Made by a program: the position numbers and the translations under genes. Shown here piece after piece: positions 37,172 to 46,842 of a stretch of DNA of 64,000 nt (positions are counted from its first letter, which is position 1; each line of letters begins with the position of its first letter). The DNA comes from Ridgeia piscesae (taxonomy: Eukaryota; Annelida; Polychaeta; Sabellida; Siboglinidae). The notes under the pieces were generated by a model. The model saw only the letters and a list, made by a program, of their open reading frames with translations. It made no database searches and was not told where the DNA came from. The stretch is from the NCBI GenBank assembly GCA_025642075.2, contig JAODUO010000871.1:62001-126000 (forward strand), given 5' to 3'.

Positions 37172-37560
37172 TAGACAAATCCACTGGCATTACTCCAAAG
37201 GTATGTCATCATAAATATATAAAGATTTTACCCATCGTTGGAATGTGTACATAGATGAGCACAATTTATTAAACAGCTTATTTATACATATTATCGGTGC
37301 ATGCACACAACATTTCCCGAGTACAGTGTATTACATTACTACATGCATATAGTTGTTGACACTTACGCATTACATCTCTGTCATCTAGAACATATTTGTA
37401 GATAATGTGGCCATGGTACTTTACACTACTGACCTCTTTTATATCCTCCCTATTTAGTTTCAATGCAATAACACAACTGGAAAAGAACAAAATAAAATAT
37501 GAAAACAAAACTGAACCAAATGTGACATGCCTATCCATGTAACAAATTAAAGGTAAGTTT
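37171..37560. other. Non-coding spacer
   Basis: An 86-codon minus-strand open frame (37278-37538) has no recognisable features. Nothing else was found. Confidence 0.4.
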
Positions 37561-37863
37561 GCTTTGAGCAGTCCTTAGGACTGCTCAAAGCTCTTTTAAC
37601 ACTTTACTTCCCTGGCAGACCTGTTCAATCATACCATCTCAACTTCTCTGGGAAGCATCCAGCCACATGCTACACTTAATGTGCGAAGGCTGCTCGTAAA
37701 CATATCCACCACTGTCTTTAGCCATGTACTCATTTATACAGCTCAGTAAACTGAAACAATATAGTGTGAAAACATTGCCCAAGGTTTTAACACCGCAGCC
37801 CAGGATTCGAACCCAGGTTCTCTTAGTCGAGAGTCCGAAGCTCTACCCCTGAGCCACTGCGTC
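37561..37863 (-). mobile_element. tRNA-derived SINE with a terminal 31-bp palindrome
   Basis: On the minus strand the head (37863-37791) has a good RNA polymerase III A box (TGGCTCAGGGGTAGAGC). It also has a perfect B box (GGTTCGAATCC) at about 37803-37813, and acceptor-like ends (GACGCAG / CTGCGGT) that pair apart from one mismatch. The anticodon arm does not fold as in a real tRNA. The body follows (TTACTGAGCTGTATAAATGA...), about 200 bp. It ends in a palindrome 37561-37591 with 15-bp perfect arms (GCTTTGAGCAGTCCT). Total length of about 300 bp and the modular head-body layout fit a SINE. The family name is not known to me. Confidence 0.75.
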
Positions 37864-38198
37864 ATGTGTGTATATATACTGCAAATCTGTTGGTGTATAT
37901 TTTATATCAATTGTATCTGCTTGATGTTTGTATATATGTATGCATTTCGTACGTCTGTCTATCAAACATCTCTCTTTCATAGTTCTAGGTCCAGCTGTTG
38001 GAAATAGGTCTGTCTGTAAGTTTTAGGTCTGTCTGTGTGTCATGGGTCTGTCAGTCAGCTTAGGTCTGTCTTTTCATGTTGACGTTGTGTCAGGCAGTCA
38101 TAGGTCCACCTGTAATCTGTAGGTCAGTTGGGTGTCTATTTGTCGCACTTATGTCAGTCTGTCTCTCCTACATATCTCTTTTAGGCCTATCTCTTATA
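37864..38198. repeat. Degenerate GGTCTGTCTGTAAGT-type sequence
   Basis: From about 37950 the sequence is a decayed array of TAGGTCTGTCTGT-like units of about 25-30 bp leading into the pure TCTG run. Confidence 0.6.
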
Positions 38199-38230
38199 TG
38201 TCTGTGTGTCTGTGTGTCTGTCTGTCTGTG

Positions 38231-38300
<70 letters not shown>
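38199..38300. repeat. (TCTG)n microsatellite
   Basis: Tandem TCTG/TGTC units, about 25 copies. Long Cys/Leu/Ser/Val open frames across it are repeat artefacts. Confidence 0.97.
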
Positions 38301-38301
<1 letters not shown>

Positions 38302-38762
38302 AACAGTTGTAGGCCTGGCTGTCAGTCATATGTTCATATGTTCACCACAGGTCCAACAGTTGGTTGCAGATCTGTGTGGAGGTCAAATATGTGTCTTGCA
38401 TGGATAATTTATTCATTTGGCATTATGGAAATTAATAGTTGTGATGTCATGCATGTGTTGTGTTTAAAGTGTCCCGGCTTCTTTCAAAGTCACGTTGTGG
38501 TCAAAGATACCAAATATTGTGAATACTACGTAAATCTTATGGAATGTCCTTGTAGTAACGGAATATACCAGCATTTTCATAGTGACATAAAATATAGGTA
38601 TACTTGCATATGTAACTATGTACATATAATAACCATAATAATGTTTTATATCTAAATTGGATCATATTGTTAAATGGATTAATTGGTCTGATCATGTCTA
38701 CTGCGAACTCTTAGGAAATGCAGATTAATATTTTGAATAATGTTGTAAATGTTTCGAACTAC
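38301..38762. other. Non-coding spacer
   Basis: Nothing recognised. Confidence 0.4.
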
Positions 38763-40772
38763 TACTACAACTAGTTATGCAGCGAAGTTCTGGGAAAGAA
38801 GAAATACCAACAAAAAGACTGGATTTCTGCAGACACTGTCAACAAAGTGCAAGTGAGGAAGAAAAAGAAAGATGCAACTAACAACAGCCGAACGAAAGCA
38901 ACAAAAGCAACAGCACAGGAAGAGTACACAGAGGCAAACAGAGCAATCAAGAACAGCGTAAAAACAGACAAGGCAAACTTAATTGAAGACCTAGCCAAGG
39001 AAGCAGAGGATGCATCAGCCCAAGAAAACATGAAACAACTGTATGATATAACAAGAAAATTAGCAGGAAAGTACAAGCGTACAGACAGACCTATCAAAGA
39101 TAAGAATGGCAATGTACTTACCAGTGATGAAGACCAGTTGAAGAGATGGAGGGAACATTTTGAAGAACTGCTAAACCGGCCACCACCCCAGAACCCTCCA
39201 GACGTCACACCAGCTGAAGAAGTACTCCAGATAAACTGCGAAAGACCAAGTAAGACAGAGATTGAGAAAGCCATCCATCACATGAAGAGAGGGAAAGCTT
39301 CAGGCCCAGACAAAATTCCTGCCGAGGCAATCAAAGCTGACATAGACACCTCCTCAGAGATACTGCATGATCTATTCGGGAAGATATGGGAGCAAGAAGA
39401 AATACCAACTGAATGGAAAGAAGGGTACCTCGTGAAGCTCCCAAAGAAAGGAGATATGCAAGATTGTAAGAACTACAGAGGGATAATGCTCCTATCAGTA
39501 CCCGGAAAGGTCCTCAACAGAGTCATATTGGACAGACTGAAGACAGTGGTGGATGCCAAGCTCAGAGACCACCAAGCAGGCTTCCGCAAAGACAGATCAT
39601 GCACCGACCAAATAGCAACACTGCGAATCATTGTTGAACAATCCAGGGATGAATGGGATTCATCCCTGTACATAAACTTTGTAGACTACGAGAAGGCATT
39701 TGATAGCCTCGGCAGAGATACACTGTGGAAGCTTCTACAGCACTACGGGATACCAGATAAACTTATATCTCTGATAAGAAATAGTTACGAAGATATGGCA
39801 TGCAGGGTCGTTCATGCAGGACAACTTACAGACTCCTTCATGGTGAAAACAGGAGTGAGGCAAGGATGTCTTCTGTCACCATTCTTATTCCTGCTCGCCA
39901 TAGACTGGATCATGAAAAAGACTACAACAAATAGAAGAAATGGGATCCACTGGACACCTTGGAGCCAGTTGGAGGACCTGGACTTTGCAGATGATCTCGC
40001 TCTTCTCTCACATAGCCATCAACAAATGCAGGAAAAAACAGAGCTGCTAAACACAGTGTCAACACAGCTAGGATTCAACATCAACAGAAGCAAGACAAGG
40101 ATTATGAAAGCCAACACAAAGAACAACAACCCCATTGCAATGAACGGAGAGCCACTGGAAGAGACAAACCTGGGCAGTACAATTAACAAAAATAGAGGCA
40201 CAGAAGAAGACGTCAAAGCAAGGATACAGAAAGCAAGAGTTGCATTTATCATGTTGAGAAACAATTGGAGCGCAAAACAAATCAAAACTAACACCAAACT
40301 GAGAATATTTAATTCAAATGTCAAGGCAGTTTTACTCTATGGATCGGAGACATGGCGAAGTACACAGAAGACACTAAAAAGAATACAGACCTTCATCAGC
40401 AAATGCCTGCGTAGAATCCTACACCTGAAGTGGACAGACAAGATATCCAACACTACACTCTGGAAAATGACCAAGCCAATGAAAATGAAATAAAGAAGAG
40501 AAAATGGAGGTGGATAGGACATACACTCAGGAAACCACAAAACACCATCACCCGTCAAGCCATCACATGGGACCCCCCAGGGAAGAAGCGAAAATGTAGG
40601 CCACGAAACATCTGGCAGAGACACGGAAAAAGAAACGAAGGAGATGGGATACACCCGGAGAGAAATGGAGAGGATGGCCACGGACAGAAAACAGTGGCGT
40701 TCCTTGGTCGATGGCCTATGCTCCCAGCGAGCAAACAGGCATAAGTAAGTAAAGTAAGTACTACAACTAGTT
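38763..40772 (+). mobile_element. 5'-truncated non-LTR retrotransposon insertion with 14-bp target-site duplication
   Basis: TACTACAACTAGTT occurs at 38763-38776 and again at 40759-40772, bracketing a body of 38777-40758. The body ends in a TAAGTAAGTAAAGTAAGTA-type tail. Short direct repeats of this kind at the 3' end, together with variable 5' truncation, are typical of target-primed reverse transcription. The intact-looking duplication suggests a fairly recent insertion. Confidence 0.9.
38778..40748 (+). pseudogene. Reverse transcriptase ORF of the LINE (truncated, two frameshifts)
   Basis: The reading frame is already open at the first base of the insertion (CSEVLGKKKYQQKDW...), so the N-terminal part with the endonuclease was lost on integration. 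Linker sequence (QEEYTEANRAIKNSVKTD) is followed by KASGPDKIPAEAIKAD near 39300 and NYRGIMLLSVPGKVLNRVIL near 39475. HQAGFRKDRSCTDQIATLRI lies near 39575 and FVDYEKAFDSLGRDTLWKLL near 39675, with the first catalytic Asp. GVRQGCLLSPFLF is near 39855 and the catalytic DLDFADDLALLS near 39980. SETWRSTQKTLKRIQTFISK lies near 40350. The main frame stops at 40493. C-terminal sequence continues in a second frame ([15 protein letters not shown], 40490-40600) and then a third ([18 protein letters not shown]) to a stop at 40746-40748. The clade is not assigned. Confidence 0.9.
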
Positions 40773-42962
40773 TGAAGAGTCGTCCGAATCGCCATATCCC
40801 TGCAGCTGGCAGAGATCACATCGGAAGTATCAACCACTCCTGCTCCCGGCCACAGAGTTAGATCATTAATCTTTCTCCTATAGACTAGAGTGACAAGCTG
40901 GCCCGCTGCACTGAAGCCGCTATGGACCACTGGCTGCCATTTACTTGCACGGCAGAAAGTGCTGTACTCACTGGCAGGATATATAGAATAGAACTGTTGA
41001 GCAACGTAATAAATGTAAAAAAGTCTGCTAAGATGAAATTTTTAACTTGGATATGTGTGCTGTGCACCTACCCCTAGTCCTAGTTAATTAAGACAGCTCA
41101 TGATTAATTTCTTGAGTAGGCCAGCAGGGCCAGCTGTTAAATGTTTTGAGTTGGTTCACTGTGTTGGGGTAGGGATCTAAATATTTGCCACTGTGATTCA
41201 ATGGCAATGTGAATAATCATCCAGTGGGATAGGCTGTATAGCCTCCAACTTAGTCATTAGGGGAAGGGCTGTGACCCGGATTTACCCAAACACTGGACAG
41301 TTCGGTGGTTGACACTGATGGGAGCAACGTTAATCCATTTGGGGACATGCTGGTTACAACAGTCATTGTGATCGAAGTAGCAAGTATGGTTATTTCCTGT
41401 GTAATGTACAACTGTACCAACCGACAGAAAACAGGTTCCGGAGTCTCTTTCCACAGTTGAGAATCTCAGTTATACAATATATAGCTTATGTTATAGTCTT
41501 TGCGAACATATTTATGTTCCACTGCAATTAATGTAGGAAATTAATAGTTTTAAAACATTATAGTCATATGCAAATTGACCAACAATAATACATGTCGGAT
41601 GAATTATGTACCAAACCGATTTTTAATAATGTTACTGTGCATAGTAGTAGTGTGACACATTTTATATTAATCTAATAGCCTAATCATAATATGGTACTAT
41701 TTTATATCTAATAATTATTGATAATGGGTACTGCCTTCCGCAGATTCCCAGACGAAAAAAAGTAGTTGTAGTTTGCCTAATGTAATTTATTTATTGTTAT
41801 TACTATTGACACAGTATAATTAGTTAGTTGACTATCTTAATGTTACAACTTTTCTACCTTTTCTACTACTGTTGTTGTTAGTAATGTTGGCTGATCTGTT
41901 TTGTTGTTGTTTTCCATATTCTCTCATCCATTTTGCATGGTCTGTTTTTTAATCTGTGAAATTGTAATAAATTATACAGGTCTGGGTGTTCTCGCCAATG
42001 TCTTTTAATGGCTTTTTTTGTAAAACACCACAACAATAGTGGTTCTGGTTGAATAACAAATTAAATAGTACTAAGCTGTACTCACCTCTCACACAGTGAG
42101 ATACTGTATACTAAGTATAAGCCTGTTGATTTGTTTCGTACTGGCATATTAGTGAGGCAACTGTTTGAACACATTGTAGACAATTAAACAACACTGACTA
42201 ACTGATGTCAGTAAATTAATAACGTGATAATTATGTCAAAAACTTGGCGCAGTCCCATGTATATACAGGAACTGCATGTTGACTTCAAAGTATCATGTGT
42301 CAACTGATAGCGGCCGAGCGATCTTGTTCTATTGGCGTGTTCTATTTATATATATGCTCCCGGCACATGTAGCATGATACAGCCAATGACAGCTGTCACA
42401 TGCTACCTACAACATATGTACATTTTCACACAATGAATAGACATGTAATACATGAACTGGCATTATAGATTGTTGGTATACATGATGAATGAGTTCATGC
42501 TATGGTATCAAGATGATTCAGTCGAAGATGGATCCATGTATGCATGCATGGATGGAAGGATGGATTTGACAGTGGTGCATTTAATCTCCCTTATATATAC
42601 AATACTGAATTATTGTGATATATGAAGGGACATGACTTACAGAGTAGTCCAATAGAAAACAACGAATCAAGTACAAATAATACTTGCCCATTCTCTAGTC
42701 CCGGTGTCTTGGCTGCCACAGTACCTGCAGCATTTGGTTACAGCATCTGTTACAACCAACAGAAACATACATTAATTTTATTCAAACAGAGTTAGTAGTA
42801 ATAGAATAATGTGGTAACAACAATATTTGCAGTATAAACAGTTTAGTAAATTTATATAGCACCACACGATCCACATATGTTGGAATAATATAAAACAATA
42901 ATATAAAATTAATAAATTGGTATGTTACTTGTATGGTATGCTAAAAAGAAGCTGTAAAAATA
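40773..42962. other. Non-coding stretch
   Basis: No gene recognised in about 2.2 kb. The sequence is AT-rich with short CTACTGTTGTTGTT-like patches near 41870. The minus-strand open frames across 40885-41454 look random. Confidence 0.45.
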
Positions 42963-43103
42963 TCATCTTCCTTCAACCACTAGTGGTTTGGGATACTGGC
43001 TTAATTCCATGTTGCCTAGGAGTCGCTGTGCCTGTTGCCTCCGCAAGTTGTTGACTGTGTTCTCTATCATGAGGTCTTTGCCAGCCAGGAGAAGATCTGC
43101 GAA
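42963..43103 (-). pseudogene. ULP1-type protease gene, last exon
   Basis: On the minus strand an acceptor (GTTTCAG) at 43106-43104 is followed by 47 codons beginning FADLLLAGKDLMIENTVNNL and ending in TGA at 42965-42963. Spliced in phase 0 to the preceding exon, it completes the sequence SCGVLVME-FADLLL. This is what is expected right after the catalytic cysteine of C48 (ULP1/SENP-like) peptidases. The splice junction is therefore well supported. It is classed with the pseudogene because of stops in earlier exons. Confidence 0.75.
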
Positions 43104-43206
43104 CTGAAACGATTGATTAGGAAGTGCAATGTGAAGTTATCATTACAAGTGTTCTCACTCATATACAGAGCATCAACAATGCAACATTTACACACAAACA
43201 TATATA

Positions 43207-43282
<76 letters not shown>
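43207..43282. repeat. (AT)n microsatellite in the last intron of the ULP1-type gene
   Basis: AT dinucleotide run of about 75 bp. Confidence 0.95.
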
Positions 43283-43285
<3 letters not shown>

Positions 43286-43485
43286 CCAAGTATAAACGTA
43301 ATATAAAGCATTTATACAAATCTTGTTTTTCAGAAACCCAGCAAACATGGACATTGCATTTATAAGTACCTGTAAGTAGGTTAGAGTTCATGTCAAGGAA
43401 AAAACACTAGTAAAGTAACGGAGGTATGTAACGCACACGCACGCATGCATACAGCTGTATGTCTTGTTAGTCTTTTTGCACTTAC

Positions 43486-43755
43486 TTCCATGACCAACAC
43501 CCCACAACTGTGGCCATCTTGCTGTCTGGTGTGTGGCCGAAGTGTCACCTTCCATGTCCCCTGAGGAACTTTGTTTGGGTGCCACTTAGTGATGGCATTC
43601 CACGCATTCAAGATGGCTTTGATGCGTGTTGGCTTCTCCCCCAGTGGATTGACATACACAATGTTTCTCACACTGGGGTAGAAAGCCAGCAGCTCCCAGT
43701 GGTCACCAGACACATTGAATGGTGCCAGCACAATGTTTATATCATCAAAGACATG
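43486..43755 (-). pseudogene. ULP1/C48 cysteine protease catalytic exon
   Basis: The minus-strand exon is bounded by acceptor TGTGTTTCAG (43758-43756 side) and donor GAA|GTAAGTG at 43486/43485. It is 90 codons, phase 0 at both ends. It starts HVFDDINIVLAPFNVSGDHW. The HW pair at exon residue 19-20 is the expected catalytic histidine. YVNPLGEKP follows, where family members usually have Asp and here Asn appears. The exon closes with QQDGHSCGVLVME, containing the oxyanion Gln and the nucleophile Cys at residue 84. C48 proteases cleave SUMO-like peptides. In transposons they occur fused to transposases and their role is not settled. This exon itself is undamaged. Upstream exons carry two in-frame stops. 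Confidence 0.85.
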
Positions 43756-43959
43756 CTGAAACACAGTCATACATCAAACCATTTAGCTGTGTGGCATAAG
43801 GATAATAAGACATAGTAAATGTCCCCATGCAAATAAAAACCTACCACTTGTTAAATCATTCAGAGAATGTATTCAGCAACAGTGCTATGAAATTTCAACT
43901 CAAAAATGTACAAGGTATGTTGTCCATGATCATTGAGTTACTGTAATATTCCAAGGTAC

Positions 43960-44070
43960 CTTTGGGAAGGCGGCTGTATCTGGTGACTTCAGGAGCTACT
44001 TCATGACATGGCAGTCAATCGTACTTGCTTTCTTCTCTTGCAGTAAGAGTTGCATGTAAGCTCGGATCAC
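43960..44070 (-). pseudogene. ULP1-type gene, exon with an in-frame stop
   Basis: Acceptor TTATTGTAG and donor AAAG|GTACCT bound 37 codons in phase 0: VIRAYMQLLLQEKKAST..., with TAG at 43998-43996, then LLKSPDTAAFPK joining to HVFDD. The lengths and phases agree with both neighbours, so this is a real exon that has taken a nonsense mutation. Confidence 0.7.
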
Positions 44071-44125
44071 CTACAATAAAGTAATCACCTGGCATTTGTT
44101 TGGGTCAGAAGGAATCACCATTGCA

Positions 44126-44129
<4 letters not shown>

Positions 44130-44180
<51 letters not shown>
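44130..44180. repeat. (AT)n microsatellite
   Basis: AT dinucleotide run followed by ACACACAC, within an intron of the ULP1-type gene. Confidence 0.95.
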
Positions 44181-44189
<9 letters not shown>

Positions 44190-44780
44190 TGACAATTAAG
44201 TCACACCGTACAGTAGCCCTATCACGATCACGATACACTATAAATATGTGATTACAGTTGACAAAGTATGTAATTCATTTTTTTGCAACACTTCCATATC
44301 CTAGATCCTTGAAAACTCAAGGTAAGAGATGCAATAAACAAAATCATTTGGCGTAATCATAAACAGGGACGGGCAAAAGGCGTTGTTGCTGCATGGAAGC
44401 ACGTAAAAACTGTGGTGGAAAAGCAATTAAAAACAAGTAATTCTATCATCATGGTCAAGGTGTGAAGTAGTTCATGTATTAAGGGCAAATCCCAACTGAT
44501 ATTGTATCAATGTGTGTGAACTGTTATATGAACACTGACACAATGTTTTATGCAATTAAATACTTTTCAATGCACATACACTCTGAACCATGTATGAGTC
44601 AATCATCTGGCATCTGGCCAGCTTTGCTTTGTTCACCAGAGCATCTGCTGGTATTCGTATTGAGAAATGGTATTGATATTGTTCGGCAGTACTATTTGTG
44701 CATTCAGCATATAATAGTAAATACCTTTTCTATGCTCAACCTGTTTACTAACCTTACTTGGAAGTGTCCAGTTAACTTAC

Positions 44781-45029
44781 CTCATCAATCACATCACTGT
44801 TCGGTCTGATTGTGCCAAACGCAATGCCAGAGAGCTTCACCTTGTTCACTACAGCCATCAGTGTTGGGGAGACATTATGATGCTTCCAGACATCGTCAAG
44901 GCAGGGTGTCACAGGAAGTGGTTGCTCTCCTTGCAGTGCAATGCATTTGTGATCACGTTTACTATGACATCACAATACTATAAAATCGGCATTCTCTGTA
45001 ATGATCTCTGCCATGGTTGGCAGTGTGTC
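44781..45029 (-). pseudogene. ULP1-type gene, exon with an in-frame stop
   Basis: Acceptor CTTTAAACAG at 45031-45030 and donor GATGAG|GTAAGTTAAC bound exactly 83 codons in phase 0. The frame reads DTLPTMAEIITENADF..., has TGA at 44972-44970, then CHSKRDHKCIALQ, PVTPCLDDVWKHHNVSPTL, and ends RPNSDVIDE, which joins VIRAYMQ. The region before the protease core is of unknown function. Confidence 0.7.
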
Positions 45030-45311
45030 CTGTTTAAAGAACACACCCAGTCATATTTCACTTGTTATTTTGTTCTTATGAACCTATGTGCTACACTTAC
45101 TTTCCTTAATATGTTACTTCTGGGCATAGTTAGTGTGACCAACATTAAAACTATTATTGTAAGTGCACATATTTTAAAAAGAGTCACAAATTATACATTT
45201 TACAAAAACCTCAATTATTTTATCTTTATAAATAATTATTTATATTAAACTACCCTGAACATATACTGACAAGTGCATGTATGTCAGTTAAGTTATCATG
45301 GTACCCAGTAC

Positions 45312-45521
45312 CGTCACGAGGTCGGCTGCTCTGTGCAGCCTGACATGTCGTCCCACATATGTTGGGTTTAATGTGTAACTCTTGCCCAAAGTGTCCCACG
45401 TTGTGTAGTCGGCTTTGGGCAAGAGTGAGCCAGGTTGCAAACAACTCCGGATGATCTTCATAGTCTTCGTTGCTTGCAACGTCATAAGAAGATCATCCGT
45501 CAGCTCGTCAAAGTCATTCAG
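45312..45521 (-). pseudogene. ULP1-type gene, upstream exon
   Basis: Acceptor CCAATTCAG and donor GTGACG|GTACTG bound 70 codons in phase 0, beginning LNDFDELTDDLLMTLQ. They contain SYTLNPTYVGRHVRLHRAAD and no stop. No domain was recognised. It is the furthest upstream exon I can place before the Gypsy insertion at 45788. Confidence 0.6.
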
Positions 45522-45787
45522 CTGAATTGGAATAAACCGAATTGTAATTAGTTGAATTGTTGTAACTAGACAAGTTTTAATGTTTATCTATGCGTAAGCC
45601 CTGCTTACTGCTACAAATTAGGCAACAGCAGAAATCATTATTGTATAGTTATACTACAAACAAAGTTATTTCTTTTTAGCGTAACAGAAAAGGCAAAAGG
45701 ATTTATGCATAACAACATTTTATAACAGTCACGTAAGAGCAATTACAAATTCACATCGGTCACAACAATGACTCCACTCCTCTACTT
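45522..45787. other. Intron sequence upstream of the ULP1-type exons, left flank of Gypsy element 2
   Basis: AT-rich, no exon recognised. The LTR retrotransposon begins at 45788. Confidence 0.5.
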
Positions 45788-45899
45788 TGTAATGAGATTA
45801 TCATGGTGTTAAATACAGCACTTCACGGTGATACAAGACTGGGGTAATAAGGACTGTGGACTAGGGTAAAAGTTGATACACGTGTTGTTTTATGATACA
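45788..45899 (+). repeat. 5' LTR of Gypsy-type element 2 (112 bp)
   Basis: Begins TGTAATGAGATTATCATGGT and ends TTTTATGATACA. It matches 50170-50283 with three substitutions and one 2-nt indel. TG...CA termini. The low divergence indicates a relatively young insertion. I see no matching target duplication (TACTT on the left, GTTCT on the right). Confidence 0.92.
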
Positions 45900-45914
45900 T
45901 GGTACCAGAAGTGG
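45900..45914 (+). promoter_or_regulatory. Primer-binding site of Gypsy-type element 2
   Basis: TGGTACCAGAAGTGG directly follows the LTR, in the position and with the TGG start expected of a tRNA-complementary site. The tRNA is not identified. Confidence 0.7.
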
Positions 45915-45939
45915 CGTTTAAAATAAAAGAACCGAAAAG

Positions 45940-46842
45940 ATGGACAAACTGAAGCCACCACATGAACTGAAAATAGCCGGTGGTAAACTGGCTGATCGGT
46001 GGGAAAGGTTCCTGGAGCGATTTCGATGGTATTTGGCAGCTGTCGGAGAGGACGGATCGGAAGACAAGAAGAAGGTTGCCATCTTGTTGACAGTTGCTGG
46101 AGCCGAGGCACAAGAAGTGTTTCGTACATTCACGTACGAACCTGCCAAAGCGGCAGTAGGTAATCAACCAGCCGTCCCGGCGGAAACAGCAGAACAATTT
46201 AACACAGTCGTGGGAAAGTTCACCGAGTTCTGCGTGCCGCGAAACAACGTCATTTACGAGCGATACGTGTTTCACACCCGAGTACAAGGTGAAGGTGAGA
46301 CGATAGATAGTTTTACCACGGACTTAAGGCTGAAGTCACAGTCATGTGAATTTGGGTCGCTGCAAGATAGCCTGATACGTGATAGAGTTGTAGTGGGCAT
46401 CAGAGACTCCAAAATAAAGGAAAGATTACTCAGAGACTCAGAGCTAACGTTAGAGCGAGCAATAGACATTTGCAAAGCAAACGAAGCCGCGCAAGCGCAA
46501 ATGAAAGTGTTAACTGCCGCAGGAAACAGTGCAAGTGTGAACATGATTCGAAAACTGAAAAAAATGAACCTAAGAAAAAAACAAGTCCCTGTAGTGGAAC
46601 AAGCAACACGAAACGCCCTGACACCTAAAAAGAAACAATGTAAACGTTGCGGGACAGCCCACAGGTTCCGAGAGTGTCCGGCATGGGGCGCCACTTGTGA
46701 CAAATGTGGCGGCAGAAATCATTATGCCTCAAAGTGTTTGACGCGAAGAGTGCAAGTTGTCGGTGTAGACAATGACAGCACTGGCGACGAAGGAGGTTTC
46801 TTTGTGTCAGCTATACACAACAACACACAACAGTGTGAATAG
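45940..46842 (+). CDS. gag: Gag protein of Gypsy-type element 2
   Basis: An ATG 40 bp after the LTR opens 300 codons. The first ~200 residues (MDKLKPPHELKIAGGKLADR, then WERFLERFRWYL) have the look of a Ty3/Gypsy capsid: a helical fold without sharp motifs, and a Glu/Lys/Ala-rich end (AIDICKANEAAQAQMKVL). Near the C-terminus lie two cysteine-rich knuckles: CKRCGTAHRFREC (about residue 229) and CDKCGGRNHYASKC (about residue 247). Both are C-X2-C-X4-5-H-X4-C nucleic-acid-binding zinc knuckles. Gag packages the element's RNA into cytoplasmic particles. The frame ends in TAG at 46840-46842, but pol continues in the same frame directly after it. The TAG is either a natural readthrough stop or a nonsense mutation in a former gag-pol frame. 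Confidence 0.88.
   Translation: MDKLKPPHELKIAGGKLADRWERFLERFRWYLAAVGEDGSEDKKKVAILLTVAGAEAQEVFRTFTYEPAKAAVGNQPAVPAETAEQFNTVVGKFTEFCVPRNNVIYERYVFHTRVQGEGETIDSFTTDLRLKSQSCEFGSLQDSLIRDRVVVGIRDSKIKERLLRDSELTLERAIDICKANEAAQAQMKVLTAAGNSASVNMIRKLKKMNLRKKQVPVVEQATRNALTPKKKQCKRCGTAHRFRECPAWGATCDKCGGRNHYASKCLTRRVQVVGVDNDSTGDEGGFFVSAIHNNTQQCE

Noticed and set aside
37791..37863. Functional tRNA gene on the minus strand
   Set aside because: A and B boxes and most of the acceptor stem fit, but the anticodon arm does not fold and the T stem has a mismatch. The sequence continues into a SINE-like body.
38076..38655. Cys/Leu/Ser/Val-rich proteins over the TCTG run
   Set aside because: Pure microsatellite translation in several frames.
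43035..43391. Tyr/Ile-repeat proteins near 43.2 kb
   Set aside because: Translation of an (AT)n run. The real coding signal here is the minus-strand last exon at 42963-43103.
45786..45787. Target-site duplication for Gypsy element 2
   Set aside because: The bases flanking the two LTRs (TACTT and GTTCT) do not match at any 4-6 bp register.
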